A stretch of DNA of 11,300 bases from the NCBI GenBank assembly GCA_900404475.1, contig OUQQ01000641.1, positions 1-11,300 on the forward strand. Direction: 5' to 3'. The DNA comes from Spongospora subterranea. Lineage: Eukaryota > Endomyxa > Phytomyxea > Plasmodiophorida > Plasmodiophoridae. Positions 1-8,172 of the stretch are shown piece after piece (position 1 is the stretch's first letter; the number at the start of each line of letters is the position of its first letter). The position numbers and the translations under genes were made by a program. The notes below the pieces were generated by a model that did not search any database, was not told the origin of the DNA, and was given only the letters and a program-made list of their open reading frames with translations.

Positions 1-364
1 CGAGCTGGTCTACTGCCCCAGCGAGGAGAATGTCGCGGACATGCTCACCAAAGCCCTACCCGTTGGCAAGTTCCGAGAGCTTCGCGACAGACTGATGTAC
101 GGCGGTACCAGCTGTGCGCCTTATGAAACCTGGTATTTGCGCGCTTGGAGTTTTGTTCTGAACGCTTGTTTCTGTGTTTTGCGGGTTCGGCGTTTGGTGA
201 TTTTTGAGTTCTTCGGTTTGGGCGCACAGGGCGAGCGTTTTTCTGTGCGCCTTACCATTTTTTGGAAGAACGCCTTCTTACTCAACAAGAACTATTCATC
301 TACGAGGGATGAAGTTAGTGGGAGATTTCGGGTCCCGTCATGGGTTTTTAACCTCTGAGTAACA
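1..364 (+). mobile_element. 3' end of a Ty1/copia LTR retrotransposon (fragment cut by window edge)
   Basis: The first ~105 bases encode the C-terminal end of a copia-type RNase H, so this is the 3' end of an element that starts outside the window. The AT-richer stretch after it, to about 364, is probably the 3' LTR, because in copia elements the LTR follows the pol stop or overlaps its end. A candidate LTR would start with TG near 97 or 114 and end in TAACA at 360-364, but without the 5' LTR I cannot fix either border and I see no certain target-site duplication. A 12 bp direct repeat (ctgtgcgcctta) lies inside it at 112-123 and 243-254. Element identity is well supported; boundaries are inference. 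Confidence 0.7.
2..358 (+). CDS. Ty1/copia polyprotein, C-terminal RNase H end (partial)
   Basis: Reading frame 2 is open from the window edge to a stop at 356-358. Its start carries the conserved copia RNase H tail: VYCPSEENVADMLTKAL, then a basic helix (KFRELRDRL). In Ty1/copia elements the ADxxTK motif lies in the last tens of residues of the integrase-RT-RNase H polyprotein. RNase H degrades the RNA strand of the RNA/DNA hybrid during reverse transcription in the virus-like particle. The ~80 residues after LMYGG are not typical RNase H and probably read into the LTR, so the true functional end is near 105. No start codon should be assigned, as the gene begins upstream of the window. Whether the element is intact cannot be judged. 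Confidence 0.72.
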   Translation, partial: ELVYCPSEENVADMLTKALPVGKFRELRDRLMYGGTSCAPYETWYLRAWSFVLNACFCVLRVRRLVIFEFFGLGAQGERFSVRLTIFWKNAFLLNKNYSSTRDEVSGRFRVPSWVFNL

Positions 365-594
365 TCTGCTGTCGCATCAAAGCAAACAGTTGAAGGTGGT
401 TCTGAAATTCTAGCCGCCCATCATTGGTGGCCCAGCCTGGATCACTGCGAAATGGTCTCCTGCTAACTGCTTTGTTGAAGGATTACGGTCCTGTCCATAC
501 CATTCGTAACTCACAGTTATTAATCTCCAACTTAGAAAATAACGCGTAACCACATCCATTGTGAAATCGCCCCATCCATTATTAATTGTTGTTT
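359..594. other. Non-coding spacer between retroelement and CFAP69 3' end
   Basis: I see no coding exon, RNA gene or clear repeat here. It must hold the 3' UTR of the minus-strand CFAP69 gene, whose stop is at 595-597. No exact AATAAA is seen on the minus strand close to that stop; only AT-rich variants (around 570-592) are present. Confidence 0.5.
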
Positions 595-3330
595 TTATGG
601 AATAGTAGTTATCGTTGACGAATCTGCTTTCATCTTGTGAGCAATTTTGTTCATTTCGTTGAGAACAGGATCTTCCAGCACTATGTCGTCGATGTAGTCT
701 TCGGGTTTTCGTGACGGAATTTGGATAACGGGTGGGTCAACGTCTTGATCACAATATCTAGTGCTGCGAACGACCTTGTCGTTGTACAACTGACTATATG
801 TGTCGCCCAGAAGGTGCATCATGGTCTTCTCCTTCTGTAGTGCTCCCATACACATTTCCTTCTTTTGCTCCTTGTTGAGCTTGACTTTAGACACCGCCAC
901 AAGAGTTCTAGCTCCGGACGTGTTCTTGAGCTCCTTTGGACTATTTTTCTGGCCCATATATAACCGAATCTTGGCAATGAATTCCTGGAAATGTTGCTCT
1001 TTTATCTGTAGGTTTCATTAGTATAAATCAAGATTCCCATATGATAAATGATTACCTGCTGTAAAGCGAGCGCCTCAGTTTGTGCTTCAGATAATCTCGT
1101 ATTGATTTTGCTGATCAGCGTTTCCGCTTCCATTCGGAACGCCTTTTCGTCTTCTGCTAGAAATGCAGACAACGTTCCATGCTGGTCGCATATCGATGCA
1201 CGTTTATTGCACAAGCGTATCTCGTCAAACATGCAAACCTATGGCCATTTTTCGCCAGATCAGTCGCCATCCTCCATTCAATGCATAAAGAACTACCTTT
1301 CGCATTTCGATAAATTCCTCCATCGATTCCGATTTAGGATTGCCTGATTCCACAGCTCGTTGCAGAACATGCGCCAATGGGCCCAATCTCAGGGCGTCCG
1401 CAGTGGTTTCGTCATGGATACTGGCGCCTTTGGCACCCGGAGGGGACGAACTGCCACAGTTTCCATAACACTTCACTGTTCCATGAATACAGCCCGTTGA
1501 TATATGTCTGACATTGCTGTGCAATAGCGCCATCAGAGTCTCAATTACACCTAACGATCTGTCAGGAGAACGGTGCTCAACCAGCTGTCGGGTCGCTTTC
1601 GCGCTCTGGCTTGTGATGTCGTCGATAAAAGCGATTGCCATATGGCGAAGGCTGTAATTCCCTTCGCAAACCATACCATAGGCCATCCGCATAACGCCAC
1701 GATCTAGAATAAACTCTCGATTGACTTCGTTAGAAAGTGATGCGGCTGCAGCCAATGATAACGATGCTATTTGCAAATGAACCGGCACCTTTGGACGCTC
1801 TAAATGGTGAAGGCAGCTCTGAAGTGCTCCAGATGTGCGAATATAATTGGAAATTTGCGGCGATTTCGTCGTTAAATGGGCCAGTAAAAGTAATGAGTCG
1901 GAAAGAACCGGGACTGAACGACGTGCATCGCAACATATACCGCATATCACGTTCGCCGTCTTGAAACAGTCTTCTTGGTGTCGAGTCCCTGAACGTATTA
2001 TACCCAGCGAAATCACGTCAATGTCGTCGTACCTCTTCAACGAGGAAGTCGTTATGTGATTGCTGATCTTGTTGAGGCCGTCGTCGCGGTGGAACACTCT
2101 TGGTAGCGTTGGTACGAGTTTGTGAAGCAGTGAGAACGCGGTAAAGGTTAAGGACTTGAGATCAGATTCGATCAAGTTCCTGAGAGTGGAGGGTGTCTTG
2201 GGGCTAGAGATATCGGCGTACACAAGTAAACCTTGAATCAATCTGCTCTCTGCATACATTCCGATGCACCTAGACTCATTTACCAGATCCCCGATTATGG
2301 TCCACATTAATTTCTTCATCTGTATGTCTTCTACGTATAGCCCTGAACTCCACTGACTGTCTAGCTCGATTGAAACAGAGCAAGTTGTGAATTTTGAGAG
2401 ACATCCCGATACGATAAAGGCATTTCCAATCTTTGGCACTCTGGATATATTGGCTAATGTGCAAACGATCTGGTTGCGAATACCTCGTTCTCTAGCGCTT
2501 AGAACGCCTTTCAACAGCCCTGATACCAGATGGGTAAGGCTGATGACGATGCTATTGACCCCTAATACAATCCCTGATCGATCAGGACATTGCTCAAACA
2601 AATTCCAGACGGTTTCGACTCCAATTGAGGTTATAGGAAACTGAACCTGCTTGCCCAACAGCTTGAGTAATACCGGAATGATATTATCGTACGACAATAA
2701 AACGTGACCTGTTGTCGGAGATAATGACAGATCTCTGATCAGTTGACCACAGCAGGACAGCAGCTGGATAGAATCCATCTCCAGGTACGCAGCCAGAACG
2801 CAAGGTATGGCGCCAGTGTCTGCAATGGACTGTAGGCGGCCATGATGCGTCATCTGGTATGCGTTGCTGCGGCATGAGGTCTTCTTTGCGCCATTTATAA
2901 ATCCACGAACACACGAGAATGCAGATAGCCGCAACCTTTGACCAATATCTGCATGAGATGTCGATATCAAGATAATTTGCCGAAATATGGCAATAATGGT
3001 GGGTTGGATCTGCTCATCCGGCCAAGCTCGATCGGTACAAAATCCCAGCGAGATAACCTCAAATAAAACGCAGAGCGCGCGCTTTAATGCTGGGCAATGG
3101 CCATTAACCTTATATATGGCGTCAAAAGACAGCCGAATTATCGTCGCGACATCATTCAGTTTATCAAGTGCGAACCCATCTCGATGGGCCTGCGCTGTAT
3201 TCAAGATCGCATTTGCTTGGCGCTCTCTTAGTGATTGTGTATATCGGTCGTTGAACAGACCGATGACTCGATTGAACAAGGCGTCTTTACCCGAGCGATT
3301 TTGAGCAGAAATTGGCACAGCTTCCCTCAT
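595..3330 (-). CDS. CFAP69: Cilia- and flagella-associated protein 69 (CFAP69) homologue, ARM/HEAT repeat protein
   Basis: Exons 3330-1297, 1238-1056 and 1005-595; introns 1296-1239 and 1055-1006, both phase 0; 875 aa against about 940 in vertebrates. Exon 1 (678 aa) is almost wholly paired-helix ARM/HEAT-type sequence. Exons 2-3 give a charged, probably coiled-coil tail. Compared with my memory of the human protein, order and local motifs agree: N-terminal FNRVIGLF (human LNRVIKLL), VETVWNLFEQC near residue 250 (human SEILWNLLEKS), RGIRNQIVCTLANI, VEDIQMKKLMW (human YEDFELKKLLF), and a late FQEFIAKI segment (human WEDFLART). CFAP69 is an axonemal protein of motile cilia, linked to the central apparatus, and is needed for sperm flagella in mammals. 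The start is the first in-frame ATG; TAA lies three codons upstream. Without splicing the protein would end early at a stop within intron 1. A very distant ARM protein is the main alternative. Confidence 0.85.
1006..1055 (-). other. Intron 2 of the CFAP69 homologue, TACTAAT branch site
   Basis: 50 bp, phase 0. Starts GTAATC, ends CCTACAG, with a TACTAAT branch heptamer at 1023-1017, about 12 nt before the acceptor. Removing it joins LALQQ to IKEQHFQEF in one frame and removes a run that would otherwise lead to a stop. Confidence 0.88.
1239..1296 (-). other. Intron 1 of the CFAP69 homologue
   Basis: 58 bp, phase 0. Starts GTAGTT, ends GCCATAG; a CGACTGAT sequence could be the branch site. Removing it joins EEFIEMRK to VCMFDEIRL, carrying the ARM-repeat frame into the coiled-coil tail and avoiding the TGA at 1227-1225. 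Confidence 0.82.
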
Positions 3331-3356
3331 TGGGATTTACTGCAGCCTTCAACCAT
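3327..3356 (-). promoter_or_regulatory. Short upstream ORF overlapping the CFAP69 start codon
   Basis: An ATG at 3356-3354 opens a 9-codon ORF whose TGA overlaps the CFAP69 ATG as ATGA (3330-3327). If this ATG is in the mRNA, the main start would depend on reinitiation or leaky scanning. A splice-acceptor-like run (TTTGTTTTCAG) ends at 3366, just upstream, so the 5' UTR could also be spliced. Presence is seen directly; function is inference. Confidence 0.4.
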
Positions 3357-3403
3357 TTCAAGATGCTGAAAACAAACGTACCCGAAATCGATCGTCTCCA
3401 ACG

Positions 3404-3409
3404 TTTATT
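3404..3409 (-). terminator. Poly(A) signal AATAAA of the minus-strand gene 4392-3421
   Basis: An exact AATAAA lies about 12 nt after the stop codon at 3423-3421, in the right orientation. It is only about 75 bp upstream of the next gene's start (CFAP69 ATG at 3330), so the two tandem genes are very close. Confidence 0.55.
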
Positions 3410-3420
3410 CAAAACAAAAA

Positions 3421-4392
3421 TCATAAAAGAAGTGAGCGATGGCTGCCGATTATAATCGCGGTATCACGCCAAAGACTTCTGACAGCAACAACGGAAGAAC
3501 CGGTGGAATTTGATCGAAGAATGCCAGTTGAAACAGACGACGGCGAATGGGAGACATCAGATGTTAACATGTTTGTAGATTCATCAGACACAGATAAAAC
3601 TGAGAGGATCTCACAGACTTGAACCTCTTTGCACACTGGTTCAGCAACGCACGAATCCGCAGATGTCGCACTGGCTTGTGTTGTAGCTATTGTCGCAACA
3701 GTATTTTGAATCGCACCCTCAGTGGACATATCGGGTCGACCACAGTCTTCTGCAGTCGCCACATTGCTAATTGGTCTCGAAACAGTAGCCATATCTGAAA
3801 TCATTGAGTGAATGATTGAAAACCATTATTTTGGGGAATAGCACTGACAGTGATTGTAGTTATAAAACGTGAGAGCCGTCACATTTCCAGACATTGCTAT
3901 TGGGATCATATATTCCGCTAGAGACCGTTTGTTTCGTAAGATGACACCTGTTATATCAACGTAATTCAGTTGCTGGTGATACGTTATCAGGTGAAGCTCT
4001 GACTTTCATTCAGTCGTTGTTTTACCGTTCCCGAAAATAATCTTGCCAAATGCTGCATCTTTACGAAACTGAGGGATACGATAGTTATTGACTCAACTGT
4101 GTTGCTAAAGTTGAAGAATAATGAGTCCATTACTTTATCGGGCTGTTACGGCCATCTCTGATTCAATAATCAATGTGTTGTGCTCCAGCAGTGCTGCGCA
4201 TTCGTGACGAACCAGAATAACGTGAGGGTGTCGAATGATACACAGCAACAATTACTGAAATGAAAACATCCAACTTCAATTATCGCTACTGTAGACCTGT
4301 AGCCGAGCCTGATCACAGTCCAAGACGCAACCTTGCGTGTCAACCGTAAAATAAACATGCGCCAACAAGCTATCAGAAACTTGTGTTGCCAT
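3421..4392 (-). CDS. Uncharacterised multi-exon protein with Ser/Thr/Ala-rich C-terminus
   Basis: I do not recognise this gene. The last three exons are well supported: 4142-4026 (PDKVMDSLFFNFSN...), intron 4025-3973 (53 bp, GTAAAA, TGATAAC branch, CACCAG), exon 3972-3849 (QLNYVDITGVILRNKRS...), intron 3848-3795 (54 bp, GTCAGT...TTTCAG, phase 1), exon 3794-3421. The final ~124 residues are Ser/Thr/Ala/Val-rich with a few Cys, low complexity, and end in GSHRSLLL. An AATAAA follows the stop. A likely first exon starts with ATG at 4392-4390 (MATQVSDSLLAHVYFTVD...) and stays open to about 4279. How it joins to 4142 is unresolved: one path splices at a TTTCAG ending at 4255 but meets phase problems at the next junction. 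The final exon alone could also be read as an intronless 127 aa ORF from 3804, which I think less likely because the two upstream exons join it in phase. No signal peptide or membrane helix is evident. Confidence 0.5.
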
Positions 4393-4618
4393 TGGGCACA
4401 TCTCAGATACCGATCGCTGTGCAGGTCGTTACGACGTTACCACGGTCTCGCAGTCCTGTCATGATGATGGTGCTGTTGTTGGTGTTACCGAAGCAGTCCC
4501 CGCCCAGATTTAGGTATTGGCTGGTCTTGATCCCCAAAGTGACATGCGTCGCTGTTTCCGTTCTGCACAGTTGGGAGTGAATAGGCCTCAATACAGTCTG
4601 ATAGTGATTATAACAGGC
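4393..4618. promoter_or_regulatory. Divergent spacer, probable shared promoter region
   Basis: About 226 bp separates the proposed minus-strand start at 4392 from the plus-strand kelch/EGF gene start at 4619, so both promoters must lie here or inside the flanking genes. It contains a perfect small inverted repeat, gtcgt-t-acgac, at about 4425-4435, with the word cgttac repeated right after it. No clear TATA box at a usual distance was seen. Several reading frames are open by chance on both strands, and none carries a recognisable domain. Confidence 0.35.
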
Positions 4619-7600
4619 ATGCCCATTCATTCCATAGCGTCTATAAGGTCATCAATCGCGTTGGTGTTCGTGTTCCTTCATCCCCTACATGCATGGGTTG
4701 AACTGGAATCCCGGGCTCGATGTCTGTTTCCCAATTCTACGACGAACTGCTCGTCTGTACTTTCACCTCGTGCTTTGCATACTACTGCCAGCAACGGATC
4801 TCACATCCTTTTGTTTGGAGGTGGGAGGAAGCTTATATGCTCAAGCAGTGTAAATCTCATATTTTTATTGTAGGTCGCAAGAACGTATTATTCAATACAT
4901 CTGTTCGGACCAACATTGGTGACGTTGCTCCCGTGATGAACTATTCTATCAGCTTAACTGTCAATCCTGGTTCGAATTTGTGCAGTCACTTATCTAATTG
5001 TTGGATGAGGGGTTTGTGTGCATCAAACCGGACTTGCGTTTGCTCCGATGGTTTTTTTGGAAATGATTGTTCGTTCGAAGAAGACGTTATCATTCTGGAT
5101 GATTTCTGGATATATGATATTAAGGCGCAATTTTGGAGTGAGATCCCGAAACCGAACGGAAGCATTTGGCCAGGGGCCCGGGTTCGTCCGGCAATGTCGA
5201 TTTATGGTCAAAGGCTGATTATGTTTGGAGGCTATAGCCAACTCTGCGCTGACTACTGCAATGACGTGTATATGACGCTGTTAGATGAACGAAAGCCATC
5301 ATTGATTTCTTATTACATTTGCATAGGTGGGAATTTAGAATGACCGCTGGCTTTTCTCCGGATGGAAACGGAGGTTTAGTTTTTCGCCCTCAAGGCTGGA
5401 CTCAATTAGTTGATGGCCCTGGAAAACGGTGGCGGACAACAGCAAAACAATATAATAATTTGATGATAATTTATGGTGGACATCGCATTCATGAATCCTT
5501 ATCTGAGGTGTGGGAATTCAACTTTGATGACTACACTTGGCATGAGCGAAGAACATCTGCCGCCGATAATGCAACTGGTGTACGTACAGTGAAATCGAGA
5601 CCTGGTCATTATTTGAAAGAACCCGGTTTAGGTACCATTACCTCGCCTTGGACATTCGGCCAGCATATACAGTAATTTCTTGTATATTTATGGAGGAGTT
5701 TATGCAAACATCAATCAGACAAGCCAGGAACCTTCTCTTAGCGACTTCTGGAAACTAGATTTAAGAAATAATCGTTGGACACAGATACACGGTCCAAGAG
5801 GTAAATCAAGCGTGGTTGACGGTTTGCTCTAATAGAAAGGAACAGCGCCATATTCTCCGCATTCTCGTACTGGAATCCAGTCTGCCGTGATTGGGAAGCA
5901 TCTATACCTCTTCGGTGGGTGAGTTTCATCCAACAAGCAATCTTCACATGACACAACGTATAATCCAATGCTATACCAGATTTTATGACGAATTTTTTTT
6001 CCAAGATACGTGGCAGTTCGACCTCGTTGCTTCTAAATGGGCACTGCTTGAAACGCCTGGTCGAAGTATTATTTGAAAGTAAAATTACCCTATCATCGCT
6101 TATCAACTGTATGTTTAGGCAAAATTCCGCAACAAAGAATGTCGTATAGTTTGACAGCTGTTCCAGGATCAAACACTTTAGTTCTTGTTGGAGGCATAGG
6201 ACGCGACTCATCAATACAAAATGCTTTAGGTGCCGAGCTTGTATTCAATGACGTTTGGGCCATTGAACTGGACAACTGCGGTGGATCAAAGTACTCTGGT
6301 CTGCCAGAGTGCTCAGGCAATGGAGTAAAAATCGCCGCCATGTTTTCAATGTTTTCTGTATTTAGAACGCAACAGGTATGTTTGTTCGGAACCTGCAGGT
6401 GCCAGGAAAATTGGTTCGATGACGACTGCAGCATGAAAATATGCACTGGTGACGTGTGCCATTTTGAAAACCGTCTTCCAGTTTGCAAGCACTGCAATGA
6501 CCGGGTACTTGACCAATAGCGCCTAGGTGTCCGACTGTTAATAATTGATTGTCGATGTATTAGGGCGCCTGCGTCGCCGGCAAATGCCAGTGTTTTGATG
6601 GCTATAGGGGAATTAAGTGTGATTCGCCTTTCTGTATCAATAACAATTGCTCCAATTCAGCCAGAGGCATTTGTTTTGACAATTTTCCAGAAGCTCCAAC
6701 CTGTACATGTACCACCGAGTTTTACGGAGATGGATGCGAATTCGGTCAGATTTGCCTTCAAGCACAGTTGGTATGAATAACATTTCATTAGTGTCTTGCC
6801 CCGGAAAATGTTCGGGACATGGTTTGTGTGAACCACTAGGCACATGTATTTGTGATCCAAAAGTCTATAGTGGGTTCAAATATATCGGTCATGACTGCTC
6901 CAATTGTATGTATTTGCAGATGCTAATCAACCAATCAAAGAGTACTCATATCCATGCTTATAGTCGCATTCTTCAAGGACGATAGCATATCATACGCCGT
7001 TCAACAAAACAGTCAAGTCTCATGGGCGGTATATATTTTATTAGTGTATTGCTTAGTTCAATACAGATTCTTTTGAAGTCTTCTTTGGAGTAAACTAAAA
7101 CTATTACCTATTCGATGCAACAATATTGGATATCAAGAACACCTTCTGGAAGCTAACGGTGAACGAATCGGGCTGTTGATGCGTCGTTGAAATCGCGCGG
7201 TTATTAAGTATGGTCTGTGAAAGTTTTGTTTACGTGGCAAAGACTCCGCTAGCTTTTTCAATCTGATTGCGACGTTGTAGTCGAGGCCGCAGTGCAGACT
7301 ACACGTACGTTTTTACTACGATTTGATTTATACTGCGGTGTATTGCATTTCGTTTACAGAAAAATCATCATTTTGCCACCTCTTGTAGCGATCGGTTCTA
7401 GCAACGCGGTCTGGTATCTCTCCTGTTGATGACGGTTGTATACGAACGCAGTTTCAGACAATCAATTAAGAATGATAATGAAGCGCAATATGTATTTCCT
7501 TCCAGGCAGCACTATCAGCGATAAACGGTTAAACAAAAGGTGCTTCAAGGCAGAGATTCTGCCATTCCTAATGCACTGAAATCTTATTGAATCTGAAAGC

Positions 7601-7845
7601 TAAGATCGAGTTTATGGCAACGATGAAGATCGGTCCTCGCTACCAAATTCAGCAACGGTCCAAAACAAAAGATTATTCAGCAGCAGTAGATCATGCAAAT
7701 TCTGTGATTTGATTTTAGACCAGATCATCAAGTGGACGCGCAACAGTTTATTGGTGGCATCGTTTTTTCGCCACAATTTACTCCATTTAACTGGACTCAG
7801 CAACTTGATATAGAATCAAGTGACCAGCGAGTGGTCAATTCTTAA
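4619..7845 (+). CDS. Attractin-like kelch/EGF type I membrane protein (cell-surface receptor-like)
   Basis: About 742 aa. Exons: 4619-4820, 4874-5267, 5327-5579, 5632-5800, 5846-5918, 5980-6065, 6119-6324, 6376-6504, 6564-6744, 6792-6905, 6964-7011, 7067-7089, 7138-7158, 7253-7339, 7402-7437, 7506-7527, 7600-7657, 7719-7845. Residues 1-~25 are a signal peptide (SSIALVFVFLHPLHAW). Six kelch motifs show the GG pair (ILLFGG, LIMFGG, MIIYGG, LYIYGG, LYLFGG, LVLVGG; residues ~66-416), each followed by an aromatic closing strand such as NDVWEF, SDFWKL or QDTWQF. One EGF module (~102-128) sits between motifs 1 and 2. Further EGF modules at ~446-600 include ECSGNGVCLFGTCRC and CSGHGLCEPLGTCIC. A TM helix (GLVSLLLMTVAALSAI, ~665-681) is followed by a ~60 aa tail ending DQRVVNS. 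Order and domains resemble attractin/MEGF8-type proteins, without visible CUB or lectin domains. Junctions to 6905 are strong; 6999-7600 is less certain (6998/7057 is an alternative to 7011/7067; 5839 to 5845). Role in adhesion or sensing is inference. Confidence 0.82.
6325..6375 (+). other. Frame-neutral open intron inside an EGF module (exitron-like)
   Basis: 51 bp, GTAAAA...CAACAG, phase 0, a multiple of three and without a stop codon. Splicing gives the canonical EGF run CSGNGVCLFGTC. Retention would insert 17 residues into the loop between two EGF cysteines without breaking the frame. The spliced form fits the EGF spacing, so I take it as the main product. Confidence 0.7.
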
Positions 7846-8172
7846 GTGCTTCAACCGATGATGAAGCGGGTCCGCTTTAAACATCACGTCCAACGCGATC
7901 AAAATTGCACGGTCGCAAGGGCGCCGCGCATGTCACCTTTCAGCTCTCGTTCTCAAGTCTGACTGACGAAGTACGGCGTACCCGCAATCACGTACCGTGC
8001 ATGGTCCACTTAACTTCCCCCCACACCAGTGCGTGTGAACAGGGTAATCGAATGAAATGCGGGTTACACATGTCAATGGGGTCATGTCCTGCCATGGCTG
8101 TGCTTGCGACGACTGTATATTAAATTGAAATCATCGGCGGGACTCATTCTTATGTTATCACCTCAACATACA
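7846..8172 (+). other. Spacer between the two plus-strand receptor genes
   Basis: This holds the 3' UTR of the kelch/EGF gene and the promoter and 5' UTR of the next gene. No AATAAA was seen. One frame is open over 7905-8123, but it has no domain and lies between a natural stop and a signal peptide, so I read it as chance. There is no AG dinucleotide between 8043 and 8177, so no splice acceptor is possible there. Confidence 0.45.

Noticed and set aside
4403..4630. 75-codon minus-strand ORF overlapping the start of the kelch/EGF gene.
   Set aside because: No recognisable feature, and it overlaps the plus-strand start codon and the divergent spacer. Several frames are open here by chance.
5640..5680. 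Apparent one-base frameshift between the frame ending FGQHIQ and the frame with YIYGG.
   Set aside because: A 52 bp intron at 5580-5631 (GTACGT...TTTAG, phase 0) restores a full kelch motif, PRLGHSAS...YIYGG, so no frameshift or pseudogene is needed.
7540..7587. Frame VLQGRDSAIPNALKSY followed by a stop, as a possible C-terminus of the kelch/EGF gene.
   Set aside because: It would leave out the TM helix and the coherent downstream run IEFMATMKIGP...FIGGIVFSPQF, which joins in phase to a natural stop at 7845.
7905..8123. 72-codon plus-strand ORF between the two receptor genes.
   Set aside because: No domain, no signal peptide and no in-phase link to either neighbour; it is bounded by one gene's stop and the next gene's start.
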